A DNA stretch of 64,000 nt from Oscillospiraceae bacterium (GTDB taxonomy: Bacteria; Bacillota; Clostridia; Oscillospirales; Oscillospiraceae): the NCBI GenBank assembly GCA_015067945.1, contig SVLM01000001.1, positions 1 through 64,000 on the forward strand, written 5' to 3'. Positions 40,863 to 50,166 of this stretch are shown here, piece by piece (the stretch's first letter is position 1; every line of letters begins with the position of its first letter). Made by a program: the position numbers and the translations under genes. The notes under the pieces are model-generated. The model searched no databases. It saw only the letters and a list, made by a program, of their open reading frames with translations, and was not told where the DNA came from.

Positions 40863-41105
40863 ATGGGACGTAAGAAAGATAAGATCACGTACATTGACGA
40901 CGGCAGAACACTGGCCGACATGAGCGGCTTGCCCGGCTCCCGGTTGGGCCGGCGGAATCCATCCGCTCCCAGACCAACCTTCAAGGAAATTTGGACTACA
41001 TATTGGGGTGCGGTGCGGATGATGTTTCTTCCAATGCTGGCCTTTATCGGCGGCCTTTGCCTGCTGTATATCATTCTGTATGTCCTGTTTATGCTTATGG
41101 CGTAA
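40863..41105 (+). CDS. Small single-TM protein at the end of the opp operon
   Basis: MGRKKDKITYIDDGRTLADMSGL, C-terminal hydrophobic segment; starts 2 nt after the upstream CDS. Confidence 0.6.
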   Translation: MGRKKDKITYIDDGRTLADMSGLPGSRLGRRNPSAPRPTFKEIWTTYWGAVRMMFLPMLAFIGGLCLLYIILYVLFMLMA

Positions 41106-41109
41106 TAAT

Positions 41110-41141
41110 AGCACCTGTCGTGTATGCGGCAGGTGCTTTTT
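41110..41141 (+). terminator. Intrinsic terminator
   Basis: AGCACCTGTCG-TGTATG-CGGCAGGTGCT-TTTT. Confidence 0.85.
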
Positions 41142-41197
41142 GTCGGATTTGCAGTCGGTATTTTTACCATTTTTTGCGTTATCAGAAGAGGTTTATA

Positions 41198-41226
41198 TTG
41201 ACGCAAGTCAGTTGGTGTGTTACCAT
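41198..41226 (+). promoter_or_regulatory. Putative sigmaA promoter for the sugar operon
   Basis: TTGACG, 17-nt spacer, TACCAT. Confidence 0.6.
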
Positions 41227-41280
41227 ATATGATGTAGAGTACCGCAAATAACAACGAATCTACATAAAGGAGAATCGCGT

Positions 41281-42189
41281 ATGAATGCTAAAATTGCTGT
41301 CAGCCGAGCACTGGCCAATAAGACCATCATTCCCGCCTTCAACATTCCCTACCTGCCCATGGTAGAGCCCGTTGTTCAGGCAATTGTGGATGAAAACTCT
41401 CTGGCTATGGTGCAGGTTGCCCGTCTGGAGTGGGAGAAGTTTGAGTCCGAAAGTCCCGAGGCTGTGGCTAAGGAGTATTTTAAGTACTGCAAGGAAGGCT
41501 ACACCCTGCTGCATCTGGACCATGTTCCTGCTATCGACGAAGATAACAAGATGGTGGATTTCCTGCCCCTGCTGAAGCGTGCACTGGATGTAGGCTACCA
41601 GTCCGTCATGGTTGACGGCTCCCGTCTGTGCCTGGAGGAGAATATTGCTGTTACCAAGCAGGCATCCGAACTGGCTGCCGCCTACAATGCCGGTGTGGAG
41701 GCCGAGTTGGGTGCCGTCTCCGGCCATGAGGGCAGCGGCATCGGCACCAGCTATGAAGAACTGTTTACCACCAAGAAGGGCTTTACCAAGGTTGACGAGG
41801 CTAAGCTGTTCGCTGAGACTGCCGGTTGTGACTGGCTGAGCGTTGCTGCAGGCAGCTTCCACGGTGCCATCGCTGCTGCTACCAAGCATCAGAAGAAGCC
41901 CGAAGCTCGCTTGGACATTGAGCACATCGCTGCTCTGTCCGCTGCTACCGGTAATATGCCCCTGGTTCTCCACGGTGGCTCCGGCATCAAGCAGGACTAC
42001 ATTCTCCGGGCCATCGAGAACGGCATTGCCAAGATCAATGTCGGTACTGAGATCCGTCAGCCCTTCGAGTTTGCCCGGGAAGAAAAGCCCGGAGATATCG
42101 CCTATGCCCAGCAGAAGGTCTATGACCGTACCCGCTGGGTCATCCACGAGTTCCTGCATACCACCAATAACCACGATCTGCTGAAATAA
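41281..42189 (+). CDS. Class II ketose-bisphosphate aldolase family protein
   Basis: NKTIIPAFNIPYLPM, LHLDHVPA, VMVDGSRL, EAELGAVSGHE, LVLHGGSGIKQD, KINVGTEIR. Confidence 0.85.
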   Translation: MNAKIAVSRALANKTIIPAFNIPYLPMVEPVVQAIVDENSLAMVQVARLEWEKFESESPEAVAKEYFKYCKEGYTLLHLDHVPAIDEDNKMVDFLPLLKRALDVGYQSVMVDGSRLCLEENIAVTKQASELAAAYNAGVEAELGAVSGHEGSGIGTSYEELFTTKKGFTKVDEAKLFAETAGCDWLSVAAGSFHGAIAAATKHQKKPEARLDIEHIAALSAATGNMPLVLHGGSGIKQDYILRAIENGIAKINVGTEIRQPFEFAREEKPGDIAYAQQKVYDRTRWVIHEFLHTTNNHDLLK

Positions 42190-42207
42190 GAAAAGGAGAA
42201 ATTTACT

Positions 42208-43611
42208 ATGGCTAAGAAAATGACTTTTGCTCTTTGCTTCTGCAACCGCGGCTTTATGCCCGGCGAACTGATTTACGGTGCCCGTGAGGATATGGTCAAG
42301 GCCGTCACTGCTGCCGGCTATGACTACATCATGATGGATGCTGAGCTGACCCGCTACGGCGGCGTCGAGACCCGTGAAGAGGGTCGCCTGTACGCCAAGT
42401 GGCTGAAGGAGCATGAAGGTCAGTATGACGGCGTGATCTTCTCCATGCCCATCTTTGCTGACGAGAACGGTGCCATTACTGCTCTGCAGGATGCCGGTGT
42501 ACCTATCCTGATGCAGGCATACCCCGATGAGATCGGCAAGATGGACTTCCAGCACCGTCGTGACGCTTACTGCGGTAAGTTCTCTGTCACCGATGTGTTC
42601 TGCCAGTACAATGTGCCATTCACCGTTATGAAGCCCCATGTTGTTCATCCTCTGAGCGACAAGTTCCAGGAGAACCTGCGGGACTTCGCTGCTATCTGCC
42701 GCGTTGTAAACGGCATGAAGCGTTTCAACCTGGGCTGCATCGGTGCCCGCACCACCGCTTTCAAGACTGTCCGTTTCGACGAGATCGCTATGCAGAAGCA
42801 CGGCATCAATGTTGAGTCCTTCGACCTTTCCGAGCTGTTTGCCAAGGTTAACGAGAAGACCAATGACGATCCCGTTGTTCTGGCTAAGATCGAGCGTCTG
42901 AAGAACTATACCGACTTCAGCCGTGTTCCCGAGAGCAATATGTTCACCCTGGCCAAGGTCAGCGTGGTTATCGACGAGTACATTGAGGAGTACCATCTGG
43001 ATGCTCTGGCACTGCGTTGCTGGAACGAGATGGAAACCTATCTGCGTATTTGCCCCTGCGTCCTGCTGTCTGAGCTGAACGACCGCGGTATCGTGGCTTC
43101 CTGCGAGATTGATATGTGCTCCGCCATCACCATGCGTGCCATGGCTCTGGCTTCTGAGGGTGCAACCACCGTTCTGGACTGGAACAACAACTACGGCGAC
43201 GACGAGAACAAGGTTATTCTGTTCCACTGTGGCCCCGTTGCTCAGAGCCTGATGGCCGGTTGCGGTACCGTCACCGAGCATAAGATGTTCGCCAAGAATG
43301 ATCCCGGCAGCGGCTGGGGCTGCAACGAGGGCCGTATCAAGCCCATGCCCATTACCATCTCCAACTGCCAGACCAAGGACGGCAAGATCATTGTCTATGC
43401 TTCCGAGGCTAAGTTTACCGATGATGTCATCGAGCCTGAGTTCTTTGGCTGTGGCGGTGTTGCTGAGATCGACGATCTGCAGAATAAGCTGATCAAGCTG
43501 GCTAAGGGCGGCTTTAAGCACCATACTGCCATCTGCGAGGGCCACTACAAGGCTATTCTGGAAGAGGCATTCACCACCTACCTGGGTTACGAGTGGGTAG
43601 ACATCGACTAA
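42208..43611 (+). CDS. L-fucose/L-arabinose isomerase-like protein
   Basis: Rossmann-like N-terminus, EMETYLRICPCVLLSELNDRGIVASCEIDMCSAITMRAM, FHCGPVAQSL. Confidence 0.78.
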   Translation: MAKKMTFALCFCNRGFMPGELIYGAREDMVKAVTAAGYDYIMMDAELTRYGGVETREEGRLYAKWLKEHEGQYDGVIFSMPIFADENGAITALQDAGVPILMQAYPDEIGKMDFQHRRDAYCGKFSVTDVFCQYNVPFTVMKPHVVHPLSDKFQENLRDFAAICRVVNGMKRFNLGCIGARTTAFKTVRFDEIAMQKHGINVESFDLSELFAKVNEKTNDDPVVLAKIERLKNYTDFSRVPESNMFTLAKVSVVIDEYIEEYHLDALALRCWNEMETYLRICPCVLLSELNDRGIVASCEIDMCSAITMRAMALASEGATTVLDWNNNYGDDENKVILFHCGPVAQSLMAGCGTVTEHKMFAKNDPGSGWGCNEGRIKPMPITISNCQTKDGKIIVYASEAKFTDDVIEPEFFGCGGVAEIDDLQNKLIKLAKGGFKHHTAICEGHYKAILEEAFTTYLGYEWVDID

Positions 43612-43674
43612 ATTACATATTTGGGGCGGCTGAAACCCAGCCGCCCCAAAAGTCTTGAAAAAGGATTGATAAGT

Positions 43675-45174
43675 ATGATCAGTTTAGGTATTGATATTGG
43701 CGGCACTGGTTGTAAGTGTGTCGCTTTCTGTGACGACGGCACTCAACTTGCTTTGTCTTATCAGGAGTACGCGGTTCCCGCCGGTACAGTCAATCTGCCT
43801 CCGGTGATTCTGTCCGATTCTGTTTCTTATGTCATAGCCGACTGTGTTTCCAAGCTGGAAAACAAGGAGGATGTGAAGGTCATCACTGTATCCTCCTTTG
43901 GTGAATCATTTGTGGCTGTGGACAAGGACGGCAATGCACTGACCGATATTTTAATGTACTTCGGCAATACGGAAAGCCAGGCGTTCGCGGATCTTGTTAA
44001 CCGGGTTGGTACGGAAAAATTCATGCGTATTGCACGGATTTTGCCTGATGCCAGCTATTCTCTGTCCAAAATGCTCTATACCCAGCAGGTGGCAGACAGA
44101 CCCGTTTGGAAATACCTCTTTATTGCCGGCTATGTTTGCTACCGCCTCAGTGGTAAGCCCGTCGCGGATATTCCGCTGGCCTGCCGCAGTCTTCTGTACG
44201 ATGTAAAGAACCGCTGCTGGTCTGACGAGCTTTTGTCCGAGTGCGGTATTGACAGAGAAACTCTGCCGGAGGTCATGCCTGCCGGTGCAGTGGTTGGTAA
44301 TTTACTGCCTGAGGTAGCTGCCCGGATCGGTCTGCCTGCCGATGTTAAGGTTGTTATCGGTGCCCATGACCAGATTGTCAATGCACTGGGTGCCGGTGTG
44401 CAGAATATCGGTGAAGCGGTAGATACCTCCGGTACCTGTGAGTGCATCACACCTCTGTTTGGAGAAATCCCGGAGAGCCTTGACTTCCAGTATAATAACT
44501 TTGCCTGTGTTCCTTATTTGGAGGACCGTGGCTATGTGACCTACGCTTACAACATCTCTGCCGGCAGCGTTGTCCGTTGGTATCGGGATGCCCTGGGCCA
44601 ATACCTGCGTAGGGAAGCGGAGGAGAAGGGTGTCAGCATCTATGATCTGCTCAACGAACTCTGTCCGGCGGAACCCACGGATTTGATGGTTCTGCCTTTC
44701 CTGCAGGGCATGGGCGGCACGCCGGATGTAGATCCCCATGCCACCGGCTTGATTGCCGGTTTGACTACCCAGACAAGACTGCCTGATATCTACCGTGCGG
44801 TTTTGGAGGGCGTTACATATGAGATGCGTTACAATCAGGAAAAGCTGGAAGAAAACGGTGTCCATTTGAATCGTCTGTACGCCTGTGGCGGCGGTGCAAA
44901 ATCCCCGGTATGGCTGCAGATCAAGGCAGATGTTCTTGGCTGCGACATTATTCCCGTGAAGTCCGATGAGACCGGTGCTATGGGCAGTGCCATTTTGGGA
45001 CTGGCTGCCGTTACCGGAGAGTCGCCTTTTGATATTGCCGGCCGTTTCTGGAAGTATGGCGAAGCCATCCATCCCAATCCTGACCATAAGGCAATTTACG
45101 ACAAGAAGTACGCCCAGTACCGGGCACTTCGCAAAATCTACAAAGAGTACAGCCAAACTTGTGGAGGTAAGTAA
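43675..45174 (+). CDS. FGGY-family carbohydrate kinase
   Basis: ISLGIDIGGTGCKCVAF, VVIGAHDQIVNALGAGV, DTSGTCECI, LYACGGGAKSPVWLQIKADVLG. Confidence 0.88.
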   Translation: MISLGIDIGGTGCKCVAFCDDGTQLALSYQEYAVPAGTVNLPPVILSDSVSYVIADCVSKLENKEDVKVITVSSFGESFVAVDKDGNALTDILMYFGNTESQAFADLVNRVGTEKFMRIARILPDASYSLSKMLYTQQVADRPVWKYLFIAGYVCYRLSGKPVADIPLACRSLLYDVKNRCWSDELLSECGIDRETLPEVMPAGAVVGNLLPEVAARIGLPADVKVVIGAHDQIVNALGAGVQNIGEAVDTSGTCECITPLFGEIPESLDFQYNNFACVPYLEDRGYVTYAYNISAGSVVRWYRDALGQYLRREAEEKGVSIYDLLNELCPAEPTDLMVLPFLQGMGGTPDVDPHATGLIAGLTTQTRLPDIYRAVLEGVTYEMRYNQEKLEENGVHLNRLYACGGGAKSPVWLQIKADVLGCDIIPVKSDETGAMGSAILGLAAVTGESPFDIAGRFWKYGEAIHPNPDHKAIYDKKYAQYRALRKIYKEYSQTCGGK

Positions 45175-46391
45175 TGAAGAAAGCAATTATGTACGGCGGC
45201 GGCAATATTGGCCGAGGCTTTATCGGTGCTCTGTTGAGCCAGTCCGGATACGAGGTAACCTTCATCGATGTTGCAGAACCGGTTGTCAAGGCGTTGCAGG
45301 AGAATCATACCTATCCCGTTCGCTATGTCTCCAGTGAGGGCCATAAGGATGTATGGATTCAGAACGTTACCGCCGTCAACGGTAATGACACCGAAGCCGC
45401 TACTGATGCCATCGCAAACTGCGATATCATGGCAACTGCCGTTGGTGCCCGTATTTTGAAGTTTATCGTTCCCAATATTGTAGCCGGTCTGCGGAAGCGT
45501 TGGGCAATGAACAAGGACCCTCTGAATATCATCATTTGCGAGAACCTGATGGATGCCAACAAGGTTTTGGAAGGCATGCTGAAAGAACAGCTGACCGAGG
45601 AAGAGTGTGCAAAATTTGATGAGACTGTTGGTCTGGTGGAAGCCTCTATTGGCCGTATGGTGCCCGTCCAGACTGAGGAAATGAAGGATGGCGAACCTCT
45701 GCGGGTCTGTGTGGAGTCCTATGGCTTCCTGCCCGTGGATAAGGCTGCATTCAAGGGAAAGGTTCCGGAAATCACCAACATGGTGCCCTACGATCCCTTT
45801 GATTTCTATATCAAGCGTAAGCTGTACGTCCATAACATGGGCCACGCAACCTGTGCATACCTGGGCGACCTGCTTGGCCTTGAGTATATTTATCAGGCAA
45901 TCGATGTGCCTGAGGTCCGGATTCTGGTTCACAATGCTATGCTGGAAAGTGCCCTTGCTTTGAGCAAGAAGTATGGTGCATCTCTGTATGATCTGCAGCT
46001 GCATATTACCGATCTGCTGCAGCGTTTCACCAATGCAGCACTGAAGGATACCTGCCAGCGTGTTGGCGGTGACCCCGCAAGAAAGCTGAGTCCTGCAGAC
46101 CGACTGATCGGTTCTTCTCTGACTGCCTTGGAAATGGGCATCACCCCGGCTTACATCACCGTGGGTGCCGCTGCTGGTTTGAAGCGTTACATCAATGAGA
46201 CCGAAGGCTTGGAGCAGAATCTGGATTCTGCCCGGAAGGTGCTTTCCGAGATCGCTCAGCTGAATGCTGATGACACCCTGGCACAGTTGATCCTTGGCTA
46301 TTACGAAATGCTCCTGAACGGCTGCACAGTATCCGATCTGTGCAAAAAGGCCGACCTGTGCAAGCACTATAGCCTTGGCGCTGTTATCTAA
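45174..46391 (+). CDS. Mannitol-1-phosphate 5-dehydrogenase-like protein
   Basis: KKAIMYGGGNIGRGFIGALLSQSGYEVTFID; RKLYVHNMGHATCAYLGDL; DPARKLSPADRLIGS. Confidence 0.85.
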   Translation: MKKAIMYGGGNIGRGFIGALLSQSGYEVTFIDVAEPVVKALQENHTYPVRYVSSEGHKDVWIQNVTAVNGNDTEAATDAIANCDIMATAVGARILKFIVPNIVAGLRKRWAMNKDPLNIIICENLMDANKVLEGMLKEQLTEEECAKFDETVGLVEASIGRMVPVQTEEMKDGEPLRVCVESYGFLPVDKAAFKGKVPEITNMVPYDPFDFYIKRKLYVHNMGHATCAYLGDLLGLEYIYQAIDVPEVRILVHNAMLESALALSKKYGASLYDLQLHITDLLQRFTNAALKDTCQRVGGDPARKLSPADRLIGSSLTALEMGITPAYITVGAAAGLKRYINETEGLEQNLDSARKVLSEIAQLNADDTLAQLILGYYEMLLNGCTVSDLCKKADLCKHYSLGAVI

Positions 46392-46404
46392 AGGAGGGGT
46401 TACT

Positions 46405-47376
46405 ATGAAGATCAATCCATATATTGGACATAGCAGCCAGCTTTGCGGCGTTGAAGAAGTCCGCCTGGTGGGCGGCAAGGGTGACGGAATGCGTCTGCTG
46501 CAGATTCGCAACGCTGCAGGCCTGGAAATGACCGTTTCCGCTGACCGCTGCGGTGATATTTCCCGCCTGGTTTTCAAGGGTGATAACTTCGGTTATTTCT
46601 CTCCCAACGGCTATGTGGCTCCTGCTTATTACGACCAGCCCGGCACCGGTTTTCTGAAGAGCTTTACCGCCGGTTTCCTGACCACCTGCGGTCTGACGGC
46701 CGTCGGCTCTCCCTGTACCGATGAGGGCGAAGACCTGCCTCTGCACGGCACCATCGGCAATACACCCTGCGAGCGGATCTGGTGGACCGAGGATGATGAT
46801 AATCTGTACATCCATGCCGAGGTCAACGACAGCGGTATTTTCGCCCGTAAGCTACACATGAGCCGTTTGATCACCGTCAGCAAGACCGAGGGTAAGTTCT
46901 CTATCGAAGATACCGTGGAGAACCGCGGTGACGCTGCGTCTCCCGTGATGATTCTGTATCACATGAACATGGGTTATCCGCTGCTGTCCGAAAAGTCTGT
47001 GGTGGAGATCCCCTCCGAGAAGGTTACTCCCCGTAATGACCATGCTGCCGAGGATCTGGATACCTGGAATAAGATGCTGCCTCCCACTGCCAATTTCGAG
47101 GAGCAGTGCTATTTCCACAGCTTCAGCAATGACGGCTATGCATCCATCTATAACCCGGATATCAATAAGGGCCTGGCTATGCGTTATGACGCAAAAACAC
47201 TGGGTTATTTCACCGAGTGGAAGATGATGGGCTACCGGGATTATGTACTGGGTCTGGAACCCGGCAACTGCCATCCCGACGGCCGTGATGTGATGCGTCG
47301 CGAGGGCAAGCTGCAGTACCTGCAGCCCGGCGAAAGCTGCACTTTCCGTGTGGATCTGGAGTGCTACGAGAAGTAA
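46405..47376 (+). CDS. DUF4432/aldose 1-epimerase-like protein
   Basis: RLLQIRNAAGLEMTVSADRCGDISRLVFKGDNFGYFSPNG; LPLHGTIGNTP; LEPGNCHPDGRD. Confidence 0.8.
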   Translation: MKINPYIGHSSQLCGVEEVRLVGGKGDGMRLLQIRNAAGLEMTVSADRCGDISRLVFKGDNFGYFSPNGYVAPAYYDQPGTGFLKSFTAGFLTTCGLTAVGSPCTDEGEDLPLHGTIGNTPCERIWWTEDDDNLYIHAEVNDSGIFARKLHMSRLITVSKTEGKFSIEDTVENRGDAASPVMILYHMNMGYPLLSEKSVVEIPSEKVTPRNDHAAEDLDTWNKMLPPTANFEEQCYFHSFSNDGYASIYNPDINKGLAMRYDAKTLGYFTEWKMMGYRDYVLGLEPGNCHPDGRDVMRREGKLQYLQPGESCTFRVDLECYEK

Positions 47377-47387
47377 TATGCAGAAAA

Positions 47388-47415
47388 AAAGAACCCCCGA
47401 TCAGGGGGTTCTTTT
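47388..47415. terminator. Bidirectional intrinsic terminator
   Basis: AAAGAACCCCC-GATC-AGGGGGTTCTTTTT. Confidence 0.9.
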
Positions 47416-47418
47416 TGC

Positions 47419-49041
47419 TTACTTTTTCCAGAACTGAATGATGTTTTGCAGCTCCGTTACCTTTCCGGGGTAGTACACACCAATGGTTTCAACAAAGAAG
47501 AGGAAGCTTGCAAATACGGTAACGCCTGCAAAGCCAAACAGTATGGTGTTGAGCAACTTTTGCTGCTTCGGTTCGCAGGTCTCGTACCAGGAACCTATGC
47601 AGATAAACACCAAAATGCCAAGCAGGAAGTAGATATCCATGTAATACCGATCCAAAATGTACGGTGTCCAGAGAATATCGATGGCGATTATGACCAATAC
47701 ACTGATCACCAAGCCAATCAGCAGGGGAGTAAGCTTGTGCTCCTTCAGCAGTTTTCTTGCCGGTGCAGCGAAAGCAAAAATGCACAGCAGCAAAATTGGG
47801 AAGTTGAAGAATGCACCGCCGTGATTCATATAGGGGAAGTTCACGGAGTACACTGTCTCGCCAAACAGCATGGTGGTCATTCCGTTGAGAATCTTCACAA
47901 TAACCGGAAGTGTCAATTCGAAGCTGTAACCGGTTTGATCGGATACAGTCAGCTGATAAGCCTGACCAAACTCGAAAGGATCGTTGAACCGGGCGTAGTT
48001 GTAGCACATCAGTGCAAGGCCTACGACAAAGTAGGGGAGTGCGGCCAAAATCAGCTTACCAATCAGCTGGAGTGTGATTTCGTTCTTCTTCAGAAATACG
48101 ATAAGCATGGGAATTACGACAATGTTCGCCAAAGCAATAGACGGGCGGCAGCCAAAAACCAAAGCACCCAAAGCCGCACCTACCGTTGCGTACAAAATCT
48201 GTCGATTTTCGCTCTTGGCATCCCATACAGCCTTCACAAAGAAATAGATGCTCCAGATCTCCAATGCCAATGCAGCTGTAATGGCGGTACAGTACAGTGC
48301 GGGCTCAGCCGATGCGTACCAACAGCACATGACGGAAATCGCAGCGGAAAGAGCCAGATATACGCTGTGAGGCAATTTCTTAAAGAAAAGATTTGCCAGC
48401 AGGTGGAACAGAGCGAATATACCCAAAATGAATACCGCTGTATACATTTGCGTTGCACGGTAGGTGGTCAGTGCTTCGCCGGTAATCACCCGATAGGGAA
48501 GGAATGTGATCAAAACCGGTACAATGCCAAAGTACATATAGTACTGACCATTGTAATAGGCATGATCCCAGTGGTAGAACACCCCTGCTTCCTTCCGCTC
48601 CGCCGGGTCATAGGGATTTTCCAATCCCTCCAGGGTATATTCGTCGCCGTAGGCAAAATGCAGTCGACCGTTCAGTAAATTCTCCGCCATCAGTTCGTAT
48701 TGATTTCTGTGGCCAGGGTTTTCACCGTTCCACAGTGCAAAGTCATTCATAGGCAGGATACAAAGTGCGATGGTCAACACAAGCACCAAAATCGTTGCAA
48801 GGGTTTTCTTTTTAAAAGCGTCGGTAACGGTGAAGGTGTGAAATTTTGAGCCTGGTCGGAAAAAGTAGAGGAACAAACCGGCCAAACCAATGTGCATCAC
48901 TACAACGCCCCATTCCTCCTGACGGTAGAAGGCGTACAGAAGGCTCATGGCAATTGCCCACAGTGCATAGAACCAGCCGGGCTGTTTCAGCTGCTCCTTC
49001 CACCGAAATTCTTTATATTTTATGGGTTTTGTAGGCTTCAT
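47419..49041 (-). CDS. Polytopic membrane protein (GT-C/GT39-like)
   Basis: About ten hydrophobic segments; overlaps the upstream GT2 gene by 4 nt. Confidence 0.6.
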   Translation of the reverse strand: MKPTKPIKYKEFRWKEQLKQPGWFYALWAIAMSLLYAFYRQEEWGVVVMHIGLAGLFLYFFRPGSKFHTFTVTDAFKKKTLATILVLVLTIALCILPMNDFALWNGENPGHRNQYELMAENLLNGRLHFAYGDEYTLEGLENPYDPAERKEAGVFYHWDHAYYNGQYYMYFGIVPVLITFLPYRVITGEALTTYRATQMYTAVFILGIFALFHLLANLFFKKLPHSVYLALSAAISVMCCWYASAEPALYCTAITAALALEIWSIYFFVKAVWDAKSENRQILYATVGAALGALVFGCRPSIALANIVVIPMLIVFLKKNEITLQLIGKLILAALPYFVVGLALMCYNYARFNDPFEFGQAYQLTVSDQTGYSFELTLPVIVKILNGMTTMLFGETVYSVNFPYMNHGGAFFNFPILLLCIFAFAAPARKLLKEHKLTPLLIGLVISVLVIIAIDILWTPYILDRYYMDIYFLLGILVFICIGSWYETCEPKQQKLLNTILFGFAGVTVFASFLFFVETIGVYYPGKVTELQNIIQFWKK

Positions 49042-49991
49042 TTTCCGTCCTCCTGATCAAGCATCTGCCGCAGCAGTCTGTTCGCCTGAATTCTCTGCAG
49101 TTCAAAATCCTGCTTATTCTTCTGTACCGCGTTTTGTAGCTGCAGACCGCTAAAGAAGGACAGCAAAGCTGCAATGGCAGTAAATCCGCAAACGATGAGC
49201 GTGGGGAAGTTAGGCACCAGTCCGGTGTTAATATAGGTGATCAAAACCGGAACAAAGAAAATCCCGGAGAGCAGTGCGAGTCCTGCGGCGATCCATCCGA
49301 AGAAGGATGCAGGCTTATAATTGCGATGCAGCCGCAGAACGGTTTTTATGACCCTAAAACCGTCAGACAGCGTATTGAGCTTGGATTCGCTGCCTGCAGG
49401 ACGGTCCCGATACTCAATCACCACATGATCAATCTTCATATTCTTGTCCAGAGCGTGAATGGTCATTTCCGTTTCGATTTCAAAGCCGGCAGAAAGCACG
49501 GGGAAGGTCTTGACGAATTCATAGCTGAATGCACGGCAGCCTGTCATAATATCCTTTACATTGGACTTGAACAGGGTGTTGATCCCAAATCGCACAAAAC
49601 TGTTTCCAAAATTATGAAAGCGTCGTTTGTTCTCTGTAAAATAAGTGGAGGAAAGCCGGTCACCAACCACCATATCTGCCTGACGGCACAGAACCAAATC
49701 TGCCATCTCCTGTGCTTTGTCTGCAGGGTAGGTATCATCGCCGTCAACCATCAGATAAACCTGTGCATCAATCTCCCGGAACATCCGGCGGATCACATTG
49801 CCTTTGCCCTGCTGATACTCGGGACGTACCACAGCACCGGCAGAGCGTGCCAGGTCTGCAGTGCCGTCGGTAGAATTGTTGTCATATACATAGACCACCG
49901 CCTCCGGAAGTGCTTGCTTCCAGTCGGTTACAACTTTCTCGATGGTTTTGTATTCATTGTAGCAGGGGATGAGAACGGCAATTTTATCCAT
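49038..49991 (-). CDS. Family 2 glycosyltransferase, DPM/GtrB-like
   Basis: MDKIAVLIPCYNEYKTIEKVV, VYVYDNNSTDGTADLA, YLMVDGDDTYPAD, DIMTGCRAFS, C-terminal TM pair. Confidence 0.9.
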   Translation of the reverse strand: MDKIAVLIPCYNEYKTIEKVVTDWKQALPEAVVYVYDNNSTDGTADLARSAGAVVRPEYQQGKGNVIRRMFREIDAQVYLMVDGDDTYPADKAQEMADLVLCRQADMVVGDRLSSTYFTENKRRFHNFGNSFVRFGINTLFKSNVKDIMTGCRAFSYEFVKTFPVLSAGFEIETEMTIHALDKNMKIDHVVIEYRDRPAGSESKLNTLSDGFRVIKTVLRLHRNYKPASFFGWIAAGLALLSGIFFVPVLITYINTGLVPNFPTLIVCGFTAIAALLSFFSGLQLQNAVQKNKQDFELQRIQANRLLRQMLDQEDGK

Positions 49992-50101
49992 ATCAAAATC
50001 CTCCCTGGATGGCGTAAAATCGATATAAAAATTATACTGGAAACCCAGAATACTGTCAAGTCTTCTCCGCCAAAGCATACCTTAAGATCGTGGATTGTAG
50101 A

Positions 50102-50130
50102 TTGACTTTTTGTATGTTATAGTGTATATT
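50102..50130 (+). promoter_or_regulatory. Putative sigmaA promoter
   Basis: TTGACT, 17-nt spacer, TATATT. Confidence 0.65.
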
Positions 50131-50166
50131 ATAACAGCAAACCTTTGGCAAAAGGAGTGTGTTTCC

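Noticed and set aside
41260-43545. 761-aa minus-strand ORF
   Set aside because: Spans two good sense genes (aldolase, isomerase); codon-bias artefact.
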